NCBI GenBank assembly: GCA_905178155.1
Contig: CAJINV010000004.1
Location: 9,355,360-9,419,359 of the forward strand
DNA length: 64,000 nucleotides
DNA from: Amoebophrya sp. A120
Lineage: Eukaryota > Sar > Dinophyceae > Syndiniales > Amoebophryaceae
Direction of reading: 5' to 3'
Shown: positions 44,476 through 55,089 of the stretch, in pieces
Layout: every line of letters begins with the position of its first letter
How positions within the stretch are numbered: position 1 is the stretch's first letter
Position numbers and translations under genes: made by a program
The notes under the pieces: model-generated
The model's database searches: none
What the model saw: the letters and a program-made list of their open reading frames with translations, nothing else
What the model was told of the DNA's origin: nothing

Positions 44476-47400
44476 ATGAGCGCACAAGCTTTAGCCCCCG
44501 CAGCAGGGAGGAACCCGGCTGCAGGCGACAGCAGACTTCATGCCGGGCGGGAGGAACCTGCCCGAGAGCGGCGCAGGGTTAGAGTGCTGAAGAGCTTACG
44601 AGTTGGCACCTTCAATGTACGTACGTTGGGGGTGCAAGAGGACGATGGGACCAGAACGGTGGAGAGGGAGTGCTTGTTGAGAGATGCTAGAGAGCGGAAG
44701 TTGGATGTGCTGGCAACACAAGAATCTCGGGTGACGGAATGGATCAATGGAGAAAAGCTTGATGAGTACGTGCTTTATGGAGGCGGAGCTTGGAAAAACG
44801 CCGCAGGTGCTGCTGTTGGCGGAGTTCTATTCTTGATACGATCAAGCTTAGAAGTGGTGGGTTATGAGGATGAGCAGTGGGGCCGCCACGCGCGTATTTC
44901 ATTACGAACGCCACAGGGCCAGAGAGTGCATGTGCACGGATGTTACGCCCCGACCAACGCCGCAGACCGGGAAACAAAAGACCTCTTTTGGAACCGGGTC
45001 GCGCAGAAGGTGGCCGCGCACAGTAGTAGGGATGTTGTAGTGGCGGTGGGCGACTTCAACGCGGAGTTTACTGGCGGCCCACAGTGGGAGTTGATAGAAG
45101 CTGGGCTTCCGTTTACCGTCGGGCCGTGTGGCCTAACCTCCAAGTTTGCGCACGAGTCGGACAACGCGACCAGACTCCAGAGCTTCGCCGCGGAGGCAGA
45201 GTTGGTCGACGTTTCTTCGATGTGTAAAAAACCATGGTCCCGACGCTTCACCTTCCAGGGGGAGTGGAAGGGGGCGCGCAACAAGCGGGAGTACGACCAT
45301 ATCCTCATAAGCTGGAAACACCGTGCCCGGGCGCACGGTTTCAGGGTACATGGCGACACGAATACCTTCAGCGACCACCGACTGGTGGTGGTTGAAATCG
45401 CAATGTGGATTGCCAAAAAAGAAAAGGCCCCCACGACAGGAGCTGCATGGGTCAGAACCAAGCAAGCAGCGGAGCAGGTCAGCAGGGAGCTGGAAAAAGT
45501 TTATAACATCGAGGCAACTCCGCACGCCATTGAGACGGGGGATAGGAGCACAGACCAGTGGTGGGGGGAGTTCGAAGAAGTCCTCGTAGCCACCATAGAC
45601 AAGCTCAGCAGAAAAGCAGCGACAAAGAAAGGCCCCCGCAAGCCCTGGATAAGTACAGCAACATGGGAAAAAATCGAAGAACGTAAGCGACTGATGACAA
45701 AGGAGGGGCGGACAAACAAGCTGAGGCGCAGCAGGCTTGGCCGGGTCATCCGGATGTGCATCAAGGAAGACAAAAAGGCCTGGGTGGTCGACAAGCTGGA
45801 AGAGCTCCGCCGGGCCGACAACGCCGGAAATTCCCGGGAGGTGTTTGAAGTTGTGCGGCAGCTTGCGGGGAAATCAAGAAAACCGGCACAGGAATTGCCA
45901 GGGAGCCCGGAAATCTGGACCAGTTTCTGGGGGCAGATCCTGGGCGAGCCCCGGCCGGAGCCCCCCGAGGAGACAAAAAGCACAAAGAGCTACGCAAAGT
46001 GCACCGAGGCACTAGCGGAAGACGACAAACCAGCATGGTGCCACGGTTTGGAAGGGGTCCCAAGCGAGTCCGAGGTGGTCGAGGCCTTGCGCGGGCTAAA
46101 AGCGGGAAAAGCTTACGCGGGAGCAGCGCCTGCAGAACTAATACGCGACTGCGCGCTGGCGCGTGCCGTCGTAGTTTCACTAGTCCGGCGGGTCTTCCGG
46201 GGAGAGGAAGTCCCCGAAGCCTGGGGCCGGGCGGTGTTGGCAATGCTCCACAAGAAAGGGGACAAGAGCCAGGCAAAAAACTACCGGCCGATTGCCTTGC
46301 TGACGTTTGGCGAAAAACTTCTTGGACTTATAATTTTGAAGCGAATCGAAAAAGAAGCAGCGGCAACGATCGACAAAAGGCAAAAAGGGTGCACGCGCGG
46401 ACTGAGCTGCCGGCATGGCGTCTTCCAGATCCTGCGCGACATGGAAAAATGCAAACGGGAAGGGCGCCGGGCGTATCTTATCTTTGCGGACTTCCTCAAA
46501 GCCTTCGACAGCTTGGGGTGGGACGTGATGCACAAGATCCTGAAACACCAAGGCCTCCCGGAGTACATCGGTCGAGTAGTGCGCAGCATGTACGATAGCA
46601 ACGCAAAAATCTGCATTAGACTGGCGCGGGATCGGTGGACAAAGGACATCAAGCAACGGGCAGGAATCAGGCAGGGGAGCTCTCTTTCCCCCTTGATTTT
46701 CGCTATTGTCCTGGACTTTGCAATTACCCAGTTCGCGCGGGTAATGGAGGCCGAAAAGAAGTGGAGTCTTGCTCAGGCTAGGGGCATGGCGATGAGCCTG
46801 CTGGGTTTTGTTGATGACTTGGTGGTCAAGGCCAATGACGAAGAAGACGCGCAGTTCGCAGTGCGCGAACTGGCAGGGGCGTGCCGGTTTGTGGGGCTGG
46901 AACTGAACCCAGACAAGGGAAAAACGGAGGTCATGGTCGTAAACCAGCAGAGCAGGGAGAGGAAAAACGAATTTGCGATGACAGAGCGGTGCATGATCAG
47001 CGAAGAAGAGGGGGTCAAGGCAGTCCATGGGTTCCTCGTGGAATGGGACGGCATCGACCTGGTTCGAGAATACCGCGCTGCCGCGGCAGCGGTGTCAACG
47101 AAGCTGATGGGGGACTTGGTCCCCACCCACCTTGCCGTGTGGGACAACGGACTCCTCAACATCATCAAGATGAAGGCATCCGGGTGGGCCACGCTCGACA
47201 ACGGCAGGGCCATGCGGATCACGAGGCTAGGCCGCCGGGAGTACATCCTCGAGAAACACAACCAGCACCGTTGCCCGAGGTGCGGCGATGTGTTGGAGGA
47301 TGCCACCGCGCTGAAGTACCACCTGGCCACCGGGTTCTGCCGCAAGGACAAAACCATACAGGAACAGAGAACCCTACGGGTGGCCAGACAGGTAGAGGGA

Positions 47401-48372
47401 AAGAAGAAAAGCGAAAAGGCGGCAGCGGTGGCGGAGCCTGTTCACGTATGGCATGGTGGGAAGCAAATAGCCACGGTGGAGCGTTTTGTGTACTTGGGCA
47501 CAGAAATCGACCGGAATGCAACGACTACGTCCGAAACGAAAAGGCGATGCGCGATGGCGCTGAGCACAGTTAAGTCGTTGACAAAAATCTGGCGCGACAA
47601 AGAAGTACCGAAACACCTCAAGGCAGGGCTCTACCGCGCGTTGTCGCTAAGCGTCGCCCTGTACAACGCCGAAACCTGGGCGACTTCGGAAGAAGACGAG
47701 AAGATCCTTCGGAGCTTTCAGACCCAGGCGCTGCGCCACATCCTCGGTTATTGGGATTGGCAGGGCGCGCCTTCCCGCGACCAGATGTGCCGCATGCTTG
47801 GGGTCCAGGCTATCGAAGTAGAGCTTCGGGAAAAACGGATATCCTGGATCGCACACACAGCACGGGACACAACCGGGGAGGGTTCTTTGTCCCGTGTCAG
47901 GACAGAAATCCAGGAAAAAACGCCATGGGGCCGCAAAGCCGCAGAAGACCTCGAGTTTTACAACTTCAGCCTCGACGACTTGGTGGCACAAAAGCCAACG
48001 GGCGCGGCCACAAGGGAAACGCTGACACGGCGACGGCCCTACGCCACTGGGAGAAGGGAGCAAAAGAAGAAAGGGCCCGAGCGGGGAAAGCGGTCGAAAA
48101 AGGCGGAGAAAATGCTTGAGGAGAGGCGCCTTCGGCTCGAACAACAGAAAGCTGAACAAGCTGAAGCTGCTGCAGCTCTTGTAGAAAAACTTTCAGGAAA
48201 AAAGTGGAGAGCTTCAACGAGTAGGCCGGGGCAGTGGGAGGTGGAAGGGGACCCAGAGGTGGCTTTCGAAGTCAGTGACGTCTATTTCTGCGAAAACTCA
48301 GGAAAGGAAGAAATGAACGTAGCAGGGGTGTGGTTCGTACGGGAAAACGACGGAACTTTTGTGTTGCGATAG
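44476..48372 (+). CDS. LINE polyprotein: AP endonuclease and reverse transcriptase
   Basis: 1,298 residues with no internal stop. The N-terminal endonuclease/exonuclease/phosphatase domain (about 40-305) has VGTFNVRTLG, TQESRVTEW (catalytic Glu), VAVGDFNAEF (Asp, Asn) and FSDHRLVVVE (SDH). The reverse transcriptase (about 560-830) has GDKSQAKNYRPIALL, YLIFADFLKAFDSLGW (first Asp), GIRQGSSLSPLIFAI and LLGFVDDLVV (FVDD in place of YADD, both Asp kept). A zinc knuckle C-x2-C-x12-H-x5-C lies at about 934-956. After it, YNAETWATSEEDEKILRSFQ and ALRHILGYW are typical of LINE C-termini. A Lys/Arg-rich tail follows. It nicks target DNA and primes reverse transcription of its own RNA. The intact frame suggests recent activity. 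Confidence 0.93.
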   Translation: MSAQALAPAAGRNPAAGDSRLHAGREEPARERRRVRVLKSLRVGTFNVRTLGVQEDDGTRTVERECLLRDARERKLDVLATQESRVTEWINGEKLDEYVLYGGGAWKNAAGAAVGGVLFLIRSSLEVVGYEDEQWGRHARISLRTPQGQRVHVHGCYAPTNAADRETKDLFWNRVAQKVAAHSSRDVVVAVGDFNAEFTGGPQWELIEAGLPFTVGPCGLTSKFAHESDNATRLQSFAAEAELVDVSSMCKKPWSRRFTFQGEWKGARNKREYDHILISWKHRARAHGFRVHGDTNTFSDHRLVVVEIAMWIAKKEKAPTTGAAWVRTKQAAEQVSRELEKVYNIEATPHAIETGDRSTDQWWGEFEEVLVATIDKLSRKAATKKGPRKPWISTATWEKIEERKRLMTKEGRTNKLRRSRLGRVIRMCIKEDKKAWVVDKLEELRRADNAGNSREVFEVVRQLAGKSRKPAQELPGSPEIWTSFWGQILGEPRPEPPEETKSTKSYAKCTEALAEDDKPAWCHGLEGVPSESEVVEALRGLKAGKAYAGAAPAELIRDCALARAVVVSLVRRVFRGEEVPEAWGRAVLAMLHKKGDKSQAKNYRPIALLTFGEKLLGLIILKRIEKEAAATIDKRQKGCTRGLSCRHGVFQILRDMEKCKREGRRAYLIFADFLKAFDSLGWDVMHKILKHQGLPEYIGRVVRSMYDSNAKICIRLARDRWTKDIKQRAGIRQGSSLSPLIFAIVLDFAITQFARVMEAEKKWSLAQARGMAMSLLGFVDDLVVKANDEEDAQFAVRELAGACRFVGLELNPDKGKTEVMVVNQQSRERKNEFAMTERCMISEEEGVKAVHGFLVEWDGIDLVREYRAAAAAVSTKLMGDLVPTHLAVWDNGLLNIIKMKASGWATLDNGRAMRITRLGRREYILEKHNQHRCPRCGDVLEDATALKYHLATGFCRKDKTIQEQRTLRVARQVEGKKKSEKAAAVAEPVHVWHGGKQIATVERFVYLGTEIDRNATTTSETKRRCAMALSTVKSLTKIWRDKEVPKHLKAGLYRALSLSVALYNAETWATSEEDEKILRSFQTQALRHILGYWDWQGAPSRDQMCRMLGVQAIEVELREKRISWIAHTARDTTGEGSLSRVRTEIQEKTPWGRKAAEDLEFYNFSLDDLVAQKPTGAATRETLTRRRPYATGRREQKKKGPERGKRSKKAEKMLEERRLRLEQQKAEQAEAAAALVEKLSGKKWRASTSRPGQWEVEGDPEVAFEVSDVYFCENSGKEEMNVAGVWFVRENDGTFVLR

Positions 48373-48478
48373 ACGAGCCTTACACCCCTGGAAGGAAAAG
48401 AAGATGATAGTAGTGCACGCACATCCACGATTCAATCGATTAATTTCAGAGCGGTTAACTGAAACAGGATAATGCGTC

Positions 48479-48498
48479 GAACTGAACTGAACTGAACT
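48479..48498 (+). repeat. GAACT pentamer, four copies
   Basis: Four perfect GAACT units, probably the 3' tail of the preceding non-LTR element. Several LINE clades end in such microsatellites rather than poly-A. Confidence 0.7.
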
Positions 48499-48519
48499 TT
48501 GTGAGAAAGAAGGAGAAGG

Positions 48520-48663
48520 ATGTCCTCAGAGATACAGAAGAACATGAATCGCAAGAGTAACGAGAACGAACCTAACGCAAATCGAAATCCCCAACTGAAT
48601 TACACGAGCATGAACCTGTTTTCTCGACGTAGCAGCTTCAAGAGCATGCGTGAGATAAAGTAA
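48520..48663 (+). CDS. Possible 47-residue basic protein
   Basis: ATG at 48520, TAA at 48661-48663. The product begins MSSEIQKNMNRKSNENE and ends FSRRSSFKSMREIK; it is hydrophilic and unrecognised. It starts 21 bp after the retrotransposon tail. It could equally be chance. Confidence 0.25.
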   Translation: MSSEIQKNMNRKSNENEPNANRNPQLNYTSMNLFSRRSSFKSMREIK

Positions 48664-49146
48664 AAGCATATGTGTTAATACGACCTATCACCAGACGCCA
48701 GCAGGCGCTTCGTCACGTTCGTATTTTCTCGTGAATCTGCTTCTTCCTTGGGTCGATCGTCTTCATCATCGTGGGTCGTAGCTTTCATCGATCTATCGTT
48801 GTCGTAATATAGTCGTAACTTTTCTTCTTCTTGGACGAAGAACAGTCAGCCAGATCGATAGCATGGTGAGGTTCTTGATGTCGTGGTCGTATCTAAAATG
48901 TTGTTGTATTGCTATTGGCGACAAAAGAAAATGAAAAATTTTGATGGTGCTTCGATTCAAGTTTTCTTTTTCATTTCTGCAAGGGCTCCTAGCAATTCCT
49001 GGTCCTACTGTGAAACAGAAATGTGTCCGTCAAGGCAAATAGGGAAGGAGTTGTAGACCACCGATATTGCATTTTCTGTTTCATCAGCCGGGGGATCTAT
49101 ACTTGGTCTGCATCTTTTAGGTCGAAGTACTGCACCAAGTGAGAAA
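48664..49146. other. Intergenic, no gene seen
   Basis: About 480 bp, T-rich (TTTTCTTCTTCTTGG; TTTTCTTTTTCATTTCTGCAAG near 48970). The last pyrimidine-AG could be a splice or trans-splice acceptor for the next gene. Confidence 0.35.
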
Positions 49147-50352
49147 ATGTCGTTCTGCAGTTCTTGTCCATGCTTCGCCAGCAGCGAAGGAGACGACGAG
49201 AACACCTCCGCCACGGATTTAAAGCAAGTTGTCGTCGATAAGAAAAAAAAGAAGACAACATCTCAGAACCGCAAAAAGTCGACCGACAGTGCAGGAGATG
49301 CCGACCAGTCGGAAGCCGCGCCGCTATTGAAGAACGACAGCAAGAAACGGGACAGCAAGGGGACCACGACGTCGTCGACCAAGGGGGAAGGCAAGAATAA
49401 ACGGTCCTCCAGACCATCAAAAGGCAAGGGCAAGGACCAGCCCCCCGATGAAGAACCAGAGGACATCAACGACGAGAGCAACGCAGACACGACAAAAAGA
49501 GCCTCTCGCACTTCGTCTTCCGCCAAAACAGCTACACGGTCGTCGAAGAACGACCGCAGGAGCAGCAGAAAGAAATCGCAAGACGAAGCGGAGTATCAAA
49601 TGCAAAAATGTCTGGGTCTGGAAACTTGTGATGCTGGGTGGCGTATCATGGGGAGGCCACAAGTGCTGGGTCAGCATGACAAGTTTCTGAGCTTCTAGGT
49701 GTTGCCTACCCTGCATGACAGACTGCGTTTCTGCATGACAGATCAATGGGGCCCTTAGGTAACGTGCATGACAGATTTAAGAGCCATGCCAGACATGCAT
49801 GACAAACATGCACTCTTCCAGACCCAGACATATTTGCAATCCATACGGAGTACTATGGTGCAACAGAAGAACAGGGAGAGCAAAACGGCAGCGCGGGCAC
49901 TACTTCTGCGAAGTTGACGAAACACGAAGGATCTTTTTCCGGAAATGACGAGGAAGGCTGGGACAAGGAGGGGCACGACAAGGAGTACAGTGCGGAGAAC
50001 AAGAAGGGCGACGAGGATGACTGGGAGGAAGAAGATGATGAATCCTGGCCGGCCTGGACCCTGCGTTATCCAATGTCAAATCTTAATCTAAATCTTTTTC
50101 ACCACCACGAGTACGGCCCTCAATTTGTAAGAATGCAGATTTTCAATGCTCTGTCTATCACCACCTAAGCCTAGTAAGGCTAACATGTGCGCATTACAAA
50201 TTGAGGGTGGACATCGAGGAGACCAACATGGTGGTGATTTTACACTGCATATGCGGCGGCAAGCCACCTTGGCACGGGACAAGAGCCTGAAAAAGATAAA
50301 GCGGCAGGAGACGGCTTTGCAAAACGCGTTCGCGAAAATTATGGAGGACTAG
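49147..50352 (+). CDS. Cys-rich N-terminus, charged low-complexity protein
   Basis: Exons 49147-49593, 49851-50066 and 50257-50352 give 252 residues. The N-terminus MSFCSSCPCFASSEGDD has four cysteines within ten residues and no signal peptide, which suggests S-palmitoylation at a membrane (inference). The body is Lys/Ser/Asp-rich (KKSTDSAGDADQ; RPSKGKGKDQ). The second exon is acidic with tryptophans (DDWEEEDDESWPAWTLR), and the C-terminus is basic and helical (LKKIKRQETALQNAFAKIMED). The start, GDD spacing and QVVVD segment resemble the protein starting at 51472, so the two are probably tandem paralogues. Both introns are introners. Confidence 0.7.
49594..49845 (+). mobile_element. Introner A7 (252 bp)
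   Basis: Starts TATCAAATGCAAAAATGTCT, ends ATTTGCAATCCATA, perfect repeats CGGAG at 49589-49593 and 49846-49850. Removing 257 bp joins KSQDEAE to YYGATEEQGEQ. Close relative of A3 and A5. Confidence 0.92.
50067..50251. mobile_element. Introner I1 (185 bp)
   Basis: Starts TATCCAATGTCAAATC, inner arm CACCACCACGAG; right side CATGGTGGTGATTTTACACTGCATA. A second paired block CCTCAATTTGTAA/TTACAAATTGAGG lies inside. Repeats TGCGT (50062-50066) and TGCGG (50252-50256); either encodes Arg. Removing 190 bp joins PAWTLR to RQATLARDKS. Confidence 0.85.
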
Positions 50353-51471
50353 TACAACTAGAAGATAGAGATACAGGAGTTACGTACTTCTACACAAAAT
50401 TAAAAGGTCACAGTAGCGATCGCTTTTTTACTTCTCGTGTATAACTATGATCGTCACGACTCTGTCTCCTGCGCTTATCGTACTTGGAGAAACGACGCTG
50501 ATAGCGCTGCCTGGGCGGATGCAGAGCGACACTAAGATCGCTTCACTGTTTCTTTGGTTTTTCGTATTTGCAGTAGCAGTAAGTTCTTCAATATGTTTGT
50601 TTACTTATTACCGAATTTGAGTTTGGCAAAACAAAATTATCGGCAGCTCCACCTTACTAAACTTATCTGAACGAAATGGAAATTAATCATCGGTAGCGTC
50701 TTTGCCTTCGGAGGAGGTGCGCCTTGTGATGGACGTGATTGATCACTCACAGCACTCAAATACAATATCATCTAAAATTGATTCTGTTTGACTTAGTTTC
50801 TTGTACTAGAGTTCTTGTTTGCGTTGATAGATCATTGGATGACCAGTGCCTGTGTACAGTTGGTTTTCATCGCTGGATGTTTATACGGATGAATATTGGA
50901 AAAATATATACGAAATAAAAAGCCGCCATTCCTTGTTGTAATGTATGGCAGAAAGAGCCATGCCCATCCGTATTGTTTCGTCGATTTTGTGGCCTTATTT
51001 GTCATCGTCTCACATAAAAAGCAATCGTTTTCTTGAAACTCGAACTCGTTGCTAGGACTCGTCTTGGTTTCTGTGTCCAAGACGGTTCCCTGTCGATCGT
51101 ATCATGCTCTGCTCCTGCTCGGGTCGTTGCTTATGTGTCAGAAGCTCTCCGTCGTAAAAAGGGTACTTATGTCGTGTCATTGTCGTCAGCATCATGCTCT
51201 TTGGCGTATCTGTTTGCGCACTTTCGCCATCAAATGACAGCACTCAGCACGACCGAAATATAATGAACTTGGGAGGTGGATCTTCCTGAGCACTTAGACC
51301 GATGAATGATATAATGGAAAATTACAGCTGCGAAGCTCGACAGTAGATGATGAAGATGAACAGCCCAGCACTTCGACAAACAAATAAAGCATGACGATGA
51401 AAAAGCGTATACTAAACACTCGCTTCTCGAGGTTTCATCAACCATGAACGCAAGATAAATAAACTGAAAGA
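50353..51471. other. Intergenic, one possible tiny frame
   Basis: About 1.1 kb. The only candidate is a 57-codon frame at 50447-50620. Otherwise AT-rich, with no introner, RNA gene or repeat recognised. Confidence 0.35.
50447..50620 (+). CDS. Possible 57-residue membrane protein
   Basis: ATG at 50447, TGA at 50618-50620. The product starts MIVTTLSPALIVLGE and its C-terminal half is strongly hydrophobic (ASLFLWFFVFAVAVSSSICL), like a tail-anchored segment. There is no homology I know of, so it may be chance. Confidence 0.22.
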   Translation: MIVTTLSPALIVLGETTLIALPGRMQSDTKIASLFLWFFVFAVAVSSSICLFTYYRI

Positions 51472-54154
51472 ATGGTGTGTTGCGGTTGGTGTTGCGGTGA
51501 CGACACCGAGCTTCTAGTCGATGCCGATACCCCGGCGAAGGACCAATTGCGCCAGGTCGTCGTAGACCATTCGAAGGCGGCTGTAGTTGCGGTCGACGTC
51601 GACGACAGCACCACGGCATTGGAAAATGTCCCACTGATGGCAGCATCCACAGCTTTTGAGGAAGCAAGCGCAGCACAGGAAAATCTTACCCCCGACGATG
51701 TAGACCCAGGCGGTGTTCTTCCAGCAGCTCCCAAGAAAGAAGATCAAGAGCGCAAGTCAAAACTGATTCCACCCTTGACTTTTTTACCGACGCCCGCCAT
51801 CAAAAGCAGTATTCGGACCAGTGCAGGGTCGTCTGTTGCTGCTCCTAATGCAGCATCTCGAAGATCGTCTACCAACTCCAACACCACAACAGCATCGACC
51901 CAAATAAATCTCCAACCTTCCGGAGATCAGGCGCAGCGCAACAGTGCGGCGGCCCGTCGGCCTTCCGGGTCGAGTTTTCAGTTGAAGCCGCGGATTTCGG
52001 GGTTTAATTTTGTCGGAACTACGCAGAAAAAACCGCTGGGAGGTGAAGCCACCACAAGTACCTCAACGATCATCCCCCGGCCCAGTGAGGACGATGAAGA
52101 TGGTGCAGCTCCTGCTGGTGTTGATCCACGACCTCGAGGAACTACATCCTCAAATGCGGGCAGCAAAAAATCTTCCATAACGAGCTACTCGGAGCGAACT
52201 ACAGGTGGAACAGCTTCGCCACTTAATCTCTCACCCACCGGTGCGAAAAGAACGGTTACGCAAACGAAGTCGCAATTTTCCTTTGGTGAGGAGGGGGTGT
52301 ACGGCGAACTCCGCACGACAACCGATGAGCACCACGACAACAACGATCACGAGCAATTGCACGACGAAGTGCGGGAACAGATCGCGAACATCGATAAGGT
52401 TTTGAAACACGAGGAATCTACGTTGAACAGTCGCGACTTCCGCAGCCTGATTCGGCGCGAGGAGGAGGACCATTTACGCGGCCTGCCCTCGTTCGTCCAC
52501 AAAGCGAAAGCGGGGCTGAAAACCGCGGTGACTGGTCTGTCTGAAGTCGGCGACAGTAGTACAACGACCCGGGATGGTACTAGCTTAACCGACGCATCAT
52601 CAGTCGGAAGGAGGACCGGCGACGGGGAGAAAATGTTTCGCGACGCGGCGGAAGGTGTGAAACTGAAAAGTGAGGAAAGCGTTGTTCCACCCAGGAGTGC
52701 GAGTGCCAATAGCAGTGGTGGACGTTCTGGTCCGTCTCAGCAAACTACTACACAAGCATCTTCTATCCCAAGATTGTCCTCAAGGCCGGAAAGTGAAAGA
52801 GTTCCCTCGATCCCCAGCGCCGAAGATCGCTCGTTTATCAAATTTCCGTCCGCATTGCGGAATGTCAGCGGCGCTTCCGGATCCCGAGCTACGGGTGGTG
52901 TCCCGAGTGCGTTCAAGGACTACAGCTCGGCCGGGGATTCGATACTGCGCTCGGACGACAGTACTATGATCCCCTCCTCGGGAGTAGCTGCACCTGGTGC
53001 ACAGCCGACCAGCAGCGGGATGTCGTCCAATATCAGCAGTTATGCCTCGCAGAACAGTGTTGACTCGCGAATCACAGAACAAGTATCGCAGATGAACAAA
53101 GACAACAAACGGGGTGGAAACATCAATACGAATACGTCGAATAGGCCTAGCTCCTCGGCCGCCAGCATTCTCGACGACTCCCGCGTGACGGAGCAAACGC
53201 AGAACTATCATGCGCAAAATTGATATCTTCGTGCCCGTACTGATTGCACTCGTGCGTGACAGGTGTGTCTTTTTACTAGTCAGCGACATACTCTTGTTCG
53301 TTGATTCTGGAAAACGAAAAGCTTGTGGTGTAATTAGTACAAACTCACACGATATTATTTTTGAACTGCATAAGAACAAGCGAGGCACCACCACCACTGC
53401 GGCTACATTCACGTTCGGCACTACCGTTCTCTCCGCCCCAGGAACTGCAGCTGGACAAAGGGACAAGGAGGGGGGTGCGACGGTAGTACACGGTGTAAAA
53501 CAAGGAGAACTACACCCGGCAGGGCACACGCATACAGCTACCTTCGGGGATAGCGATGTTGAGGCTGCTGCTGAACAACAGCAAAACCGTCAAACCAATA
53601 ACAGTAAGTCGGAGATGAATTACGTGGAAGGCGAGCACCATCGGGAAAGGGATGGCTCAACATCAGGGTTCCAGTGGTCATCCTCCTCCTCATCCGCTTC
53701 GGGGAATGATTCTAGCAACGGGGTGGACGACGACGTGGCAGCTCCCGTGGGCGTCGTGAGGAACAAGGAAGCGTCGAATCGCAGGGCAACTCCTGATTTC
53801 GGTACAACCACGACTGCTTCGCCTGCTCTCATTCCGTCACCGTCGATACCAACCAGAACCATCGTCTCGACCAGCCCGAACAGCCGAAAACCCGGTGCAG
53901 TTGATGCGCAGGAACGACCCAGAAGTAGAGGAATGACAGCCCCGAAAGGTGTTAGCATTCCCAGTAATACCATCACATCTATCTCGCCCCACATGTCCGC
54001 GGCAGCGCGTCTAGCGGCACGGCGGTCGGCGGCTAGAGCGAAAGCGACTGCAGCTTCGGGCACTGGGAGAGGAGGTAATGTTCCTACTTCTTCATCTTCT
54101 ACCGGTGTGGTAGATCATGCTAAGAAGACGTCGGCGGGGGATGATGTTATGTAG
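51472..54154 (+). CDS. Cys-rich N-terminus, Ser/Thr-rich protein, unknown
   Basis: Exons 51472-53205 and 53378-54154 give 836 residues. MVCCGWCCGDDTELL has four Cys in seven residues, a likely palmitoylation cluster (inference). LRQVVVDHSKAA follows, resembling LKQVVVDKKKK of the gene at 49147. The rest is Ser/Thr/Ala-rich with scattered charged helices (EVREQIANIDKVLKHEE; RSLIRREEEDHLRGLPS) and an Ala/Arg-rich C-terminal helix (AARLAARRSAARAKA). No known domain. The two exons overlap by 14 bp as raw frames. They become one gene when the introner-like element with perfect AGAAC repeats is removed. Confidence 0.7.
53206..53372. mobile_element. Introner-like element K1 (167 bp)
   Basis: Starts TATCATGCGCAAAATTG, ends TTTTTGAACTGCATA. 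Its arms are only roughly complementary, but the flanking repeats AGAAC at 53201-53205 and 53373-53377 are perfect. Removing 172 bp joins VTEQTQN to KRGTTTTAATF. It lacks the internal TTTGTNATGC motif of the other families, so it is either an unrelated type or heavily diverged. Confidence 0.7.
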
Positions 54155-54629
54155 GGAGCGGTCGGAGTGAACCTGAAAACCAGGAGCCTGTTACCTCCAA
54201 AATACACAGCTTCGAAATTGACTTCGTTTTAGGCTTTACAGAAACAATTGACATGAACTAATCACAGCTAACACTAACGTAAACTAATTTTTGGCTTGCT
54301 CCTTATTATACACAGTTTCTTGAAAATACACCTTCTGGTAGAAGTTGGCAGTTACTTGCTACAGAAGTTTGAAATTGAAAAATGCGGACTTGAAACCTTT
54401 CTTGACTGATTTGAAAACCTGTATCTGAAGTTGATATTGACAGCTATTTCGCTTCTCCTGAAAAATTTGCACATCGATCGATCGTCGCCGTGGTTACGAC
54501 CAGCACCAGCAGTCTTGCGGAGATCGAAATTCAAATTGACATCTACGTTTGGCTTTGGACAACTACTACTACATTGAAATCGAAAATTAGTTTTGGATGA
54601 TTGATGAAAAGATATGACACGGTGGAGCC
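54155..54629. other. Intergenic, no gene seen
   Basis: About 475 bp, AT-rich, with no introner or RNA feature recognised. Confidence 0.35.
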
Positions 54630-54892
54630 ATGGACATGGTCATGGACATCGTGTTGGTCGACTGCGCCTGCCACGTCATACGCAAGTACAACGGGTTTCG
54701 CTCCGGCATTGCTCAGTAAGTCGGCTCTATTTCGTTCTACTTGCTCTATCGTAGACTCGTTTTCGCGCTGCGTCATCGTTATTTCGATATTGTTGAGCTC
54801 TTATTTCGTGGGTAAAGCTTTCGTGTCTTTTCAGCAGCGGAGGGCTGGTCGAGCTCGAGGGTGACAACATAATCGTTCTTCACATTTCGTGA
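54630..54892 (+). CDS. Possible 47-residue protein, one intron
   Basis: Exon 54630-54715 starts in a good context (GAGCCATGGAC). It ends at a consensus donor GCTCA/GTAAGT. A TGTCTTTTCAG acceptor at 54834 leads to exon 54835-54892. The join encodes MDMVMDIVLVDCACHVIRK... ending NIIVLHIS, 47 residues. Consensus splice sites argue for a real gene. I do not recognise the product, and the first or last exon could be incomplete. Confidence 0.35.
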
Positions 54893-55089
54893 ATCGTGGT
54901 CATCTTCACGTAGCGACGCTGGTTTTGTGTAAACGTGCTTGTCATAAACATCATCTCATCAATTTTCCTCTGCAGCAACACGACCACAGGCGTTTGGCCG
55001 ATTTAGTTTTTGATTCTGCTGCTGAAAGAGAAAATCGAAGAAAAAGACTGTAGTGTACGAATAGAAAACCGCAGTCAACTACAGGAACA

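Larger units (their letters stand above)
44290..48500 (+). mobile_element. Non-LTR retrotransposon (LINE), apparently full length
   Basis: A short 5' leader (44290-44475), one long open frame and a 130-bp 3' region ending in a GAACT microsatellite (48479-48498). Boundaries are inferred from the poly-A on the left and the microsatellite on the right. I could not find a convincing target-site duplication, so both ends are approximate. No LTRs. Confidence 0.7.

Noticed and set aside
46180-47028. 282-codon frame on the - strand
   Set aside because: Antisense to the reverse transcriptase domain of the LINE.
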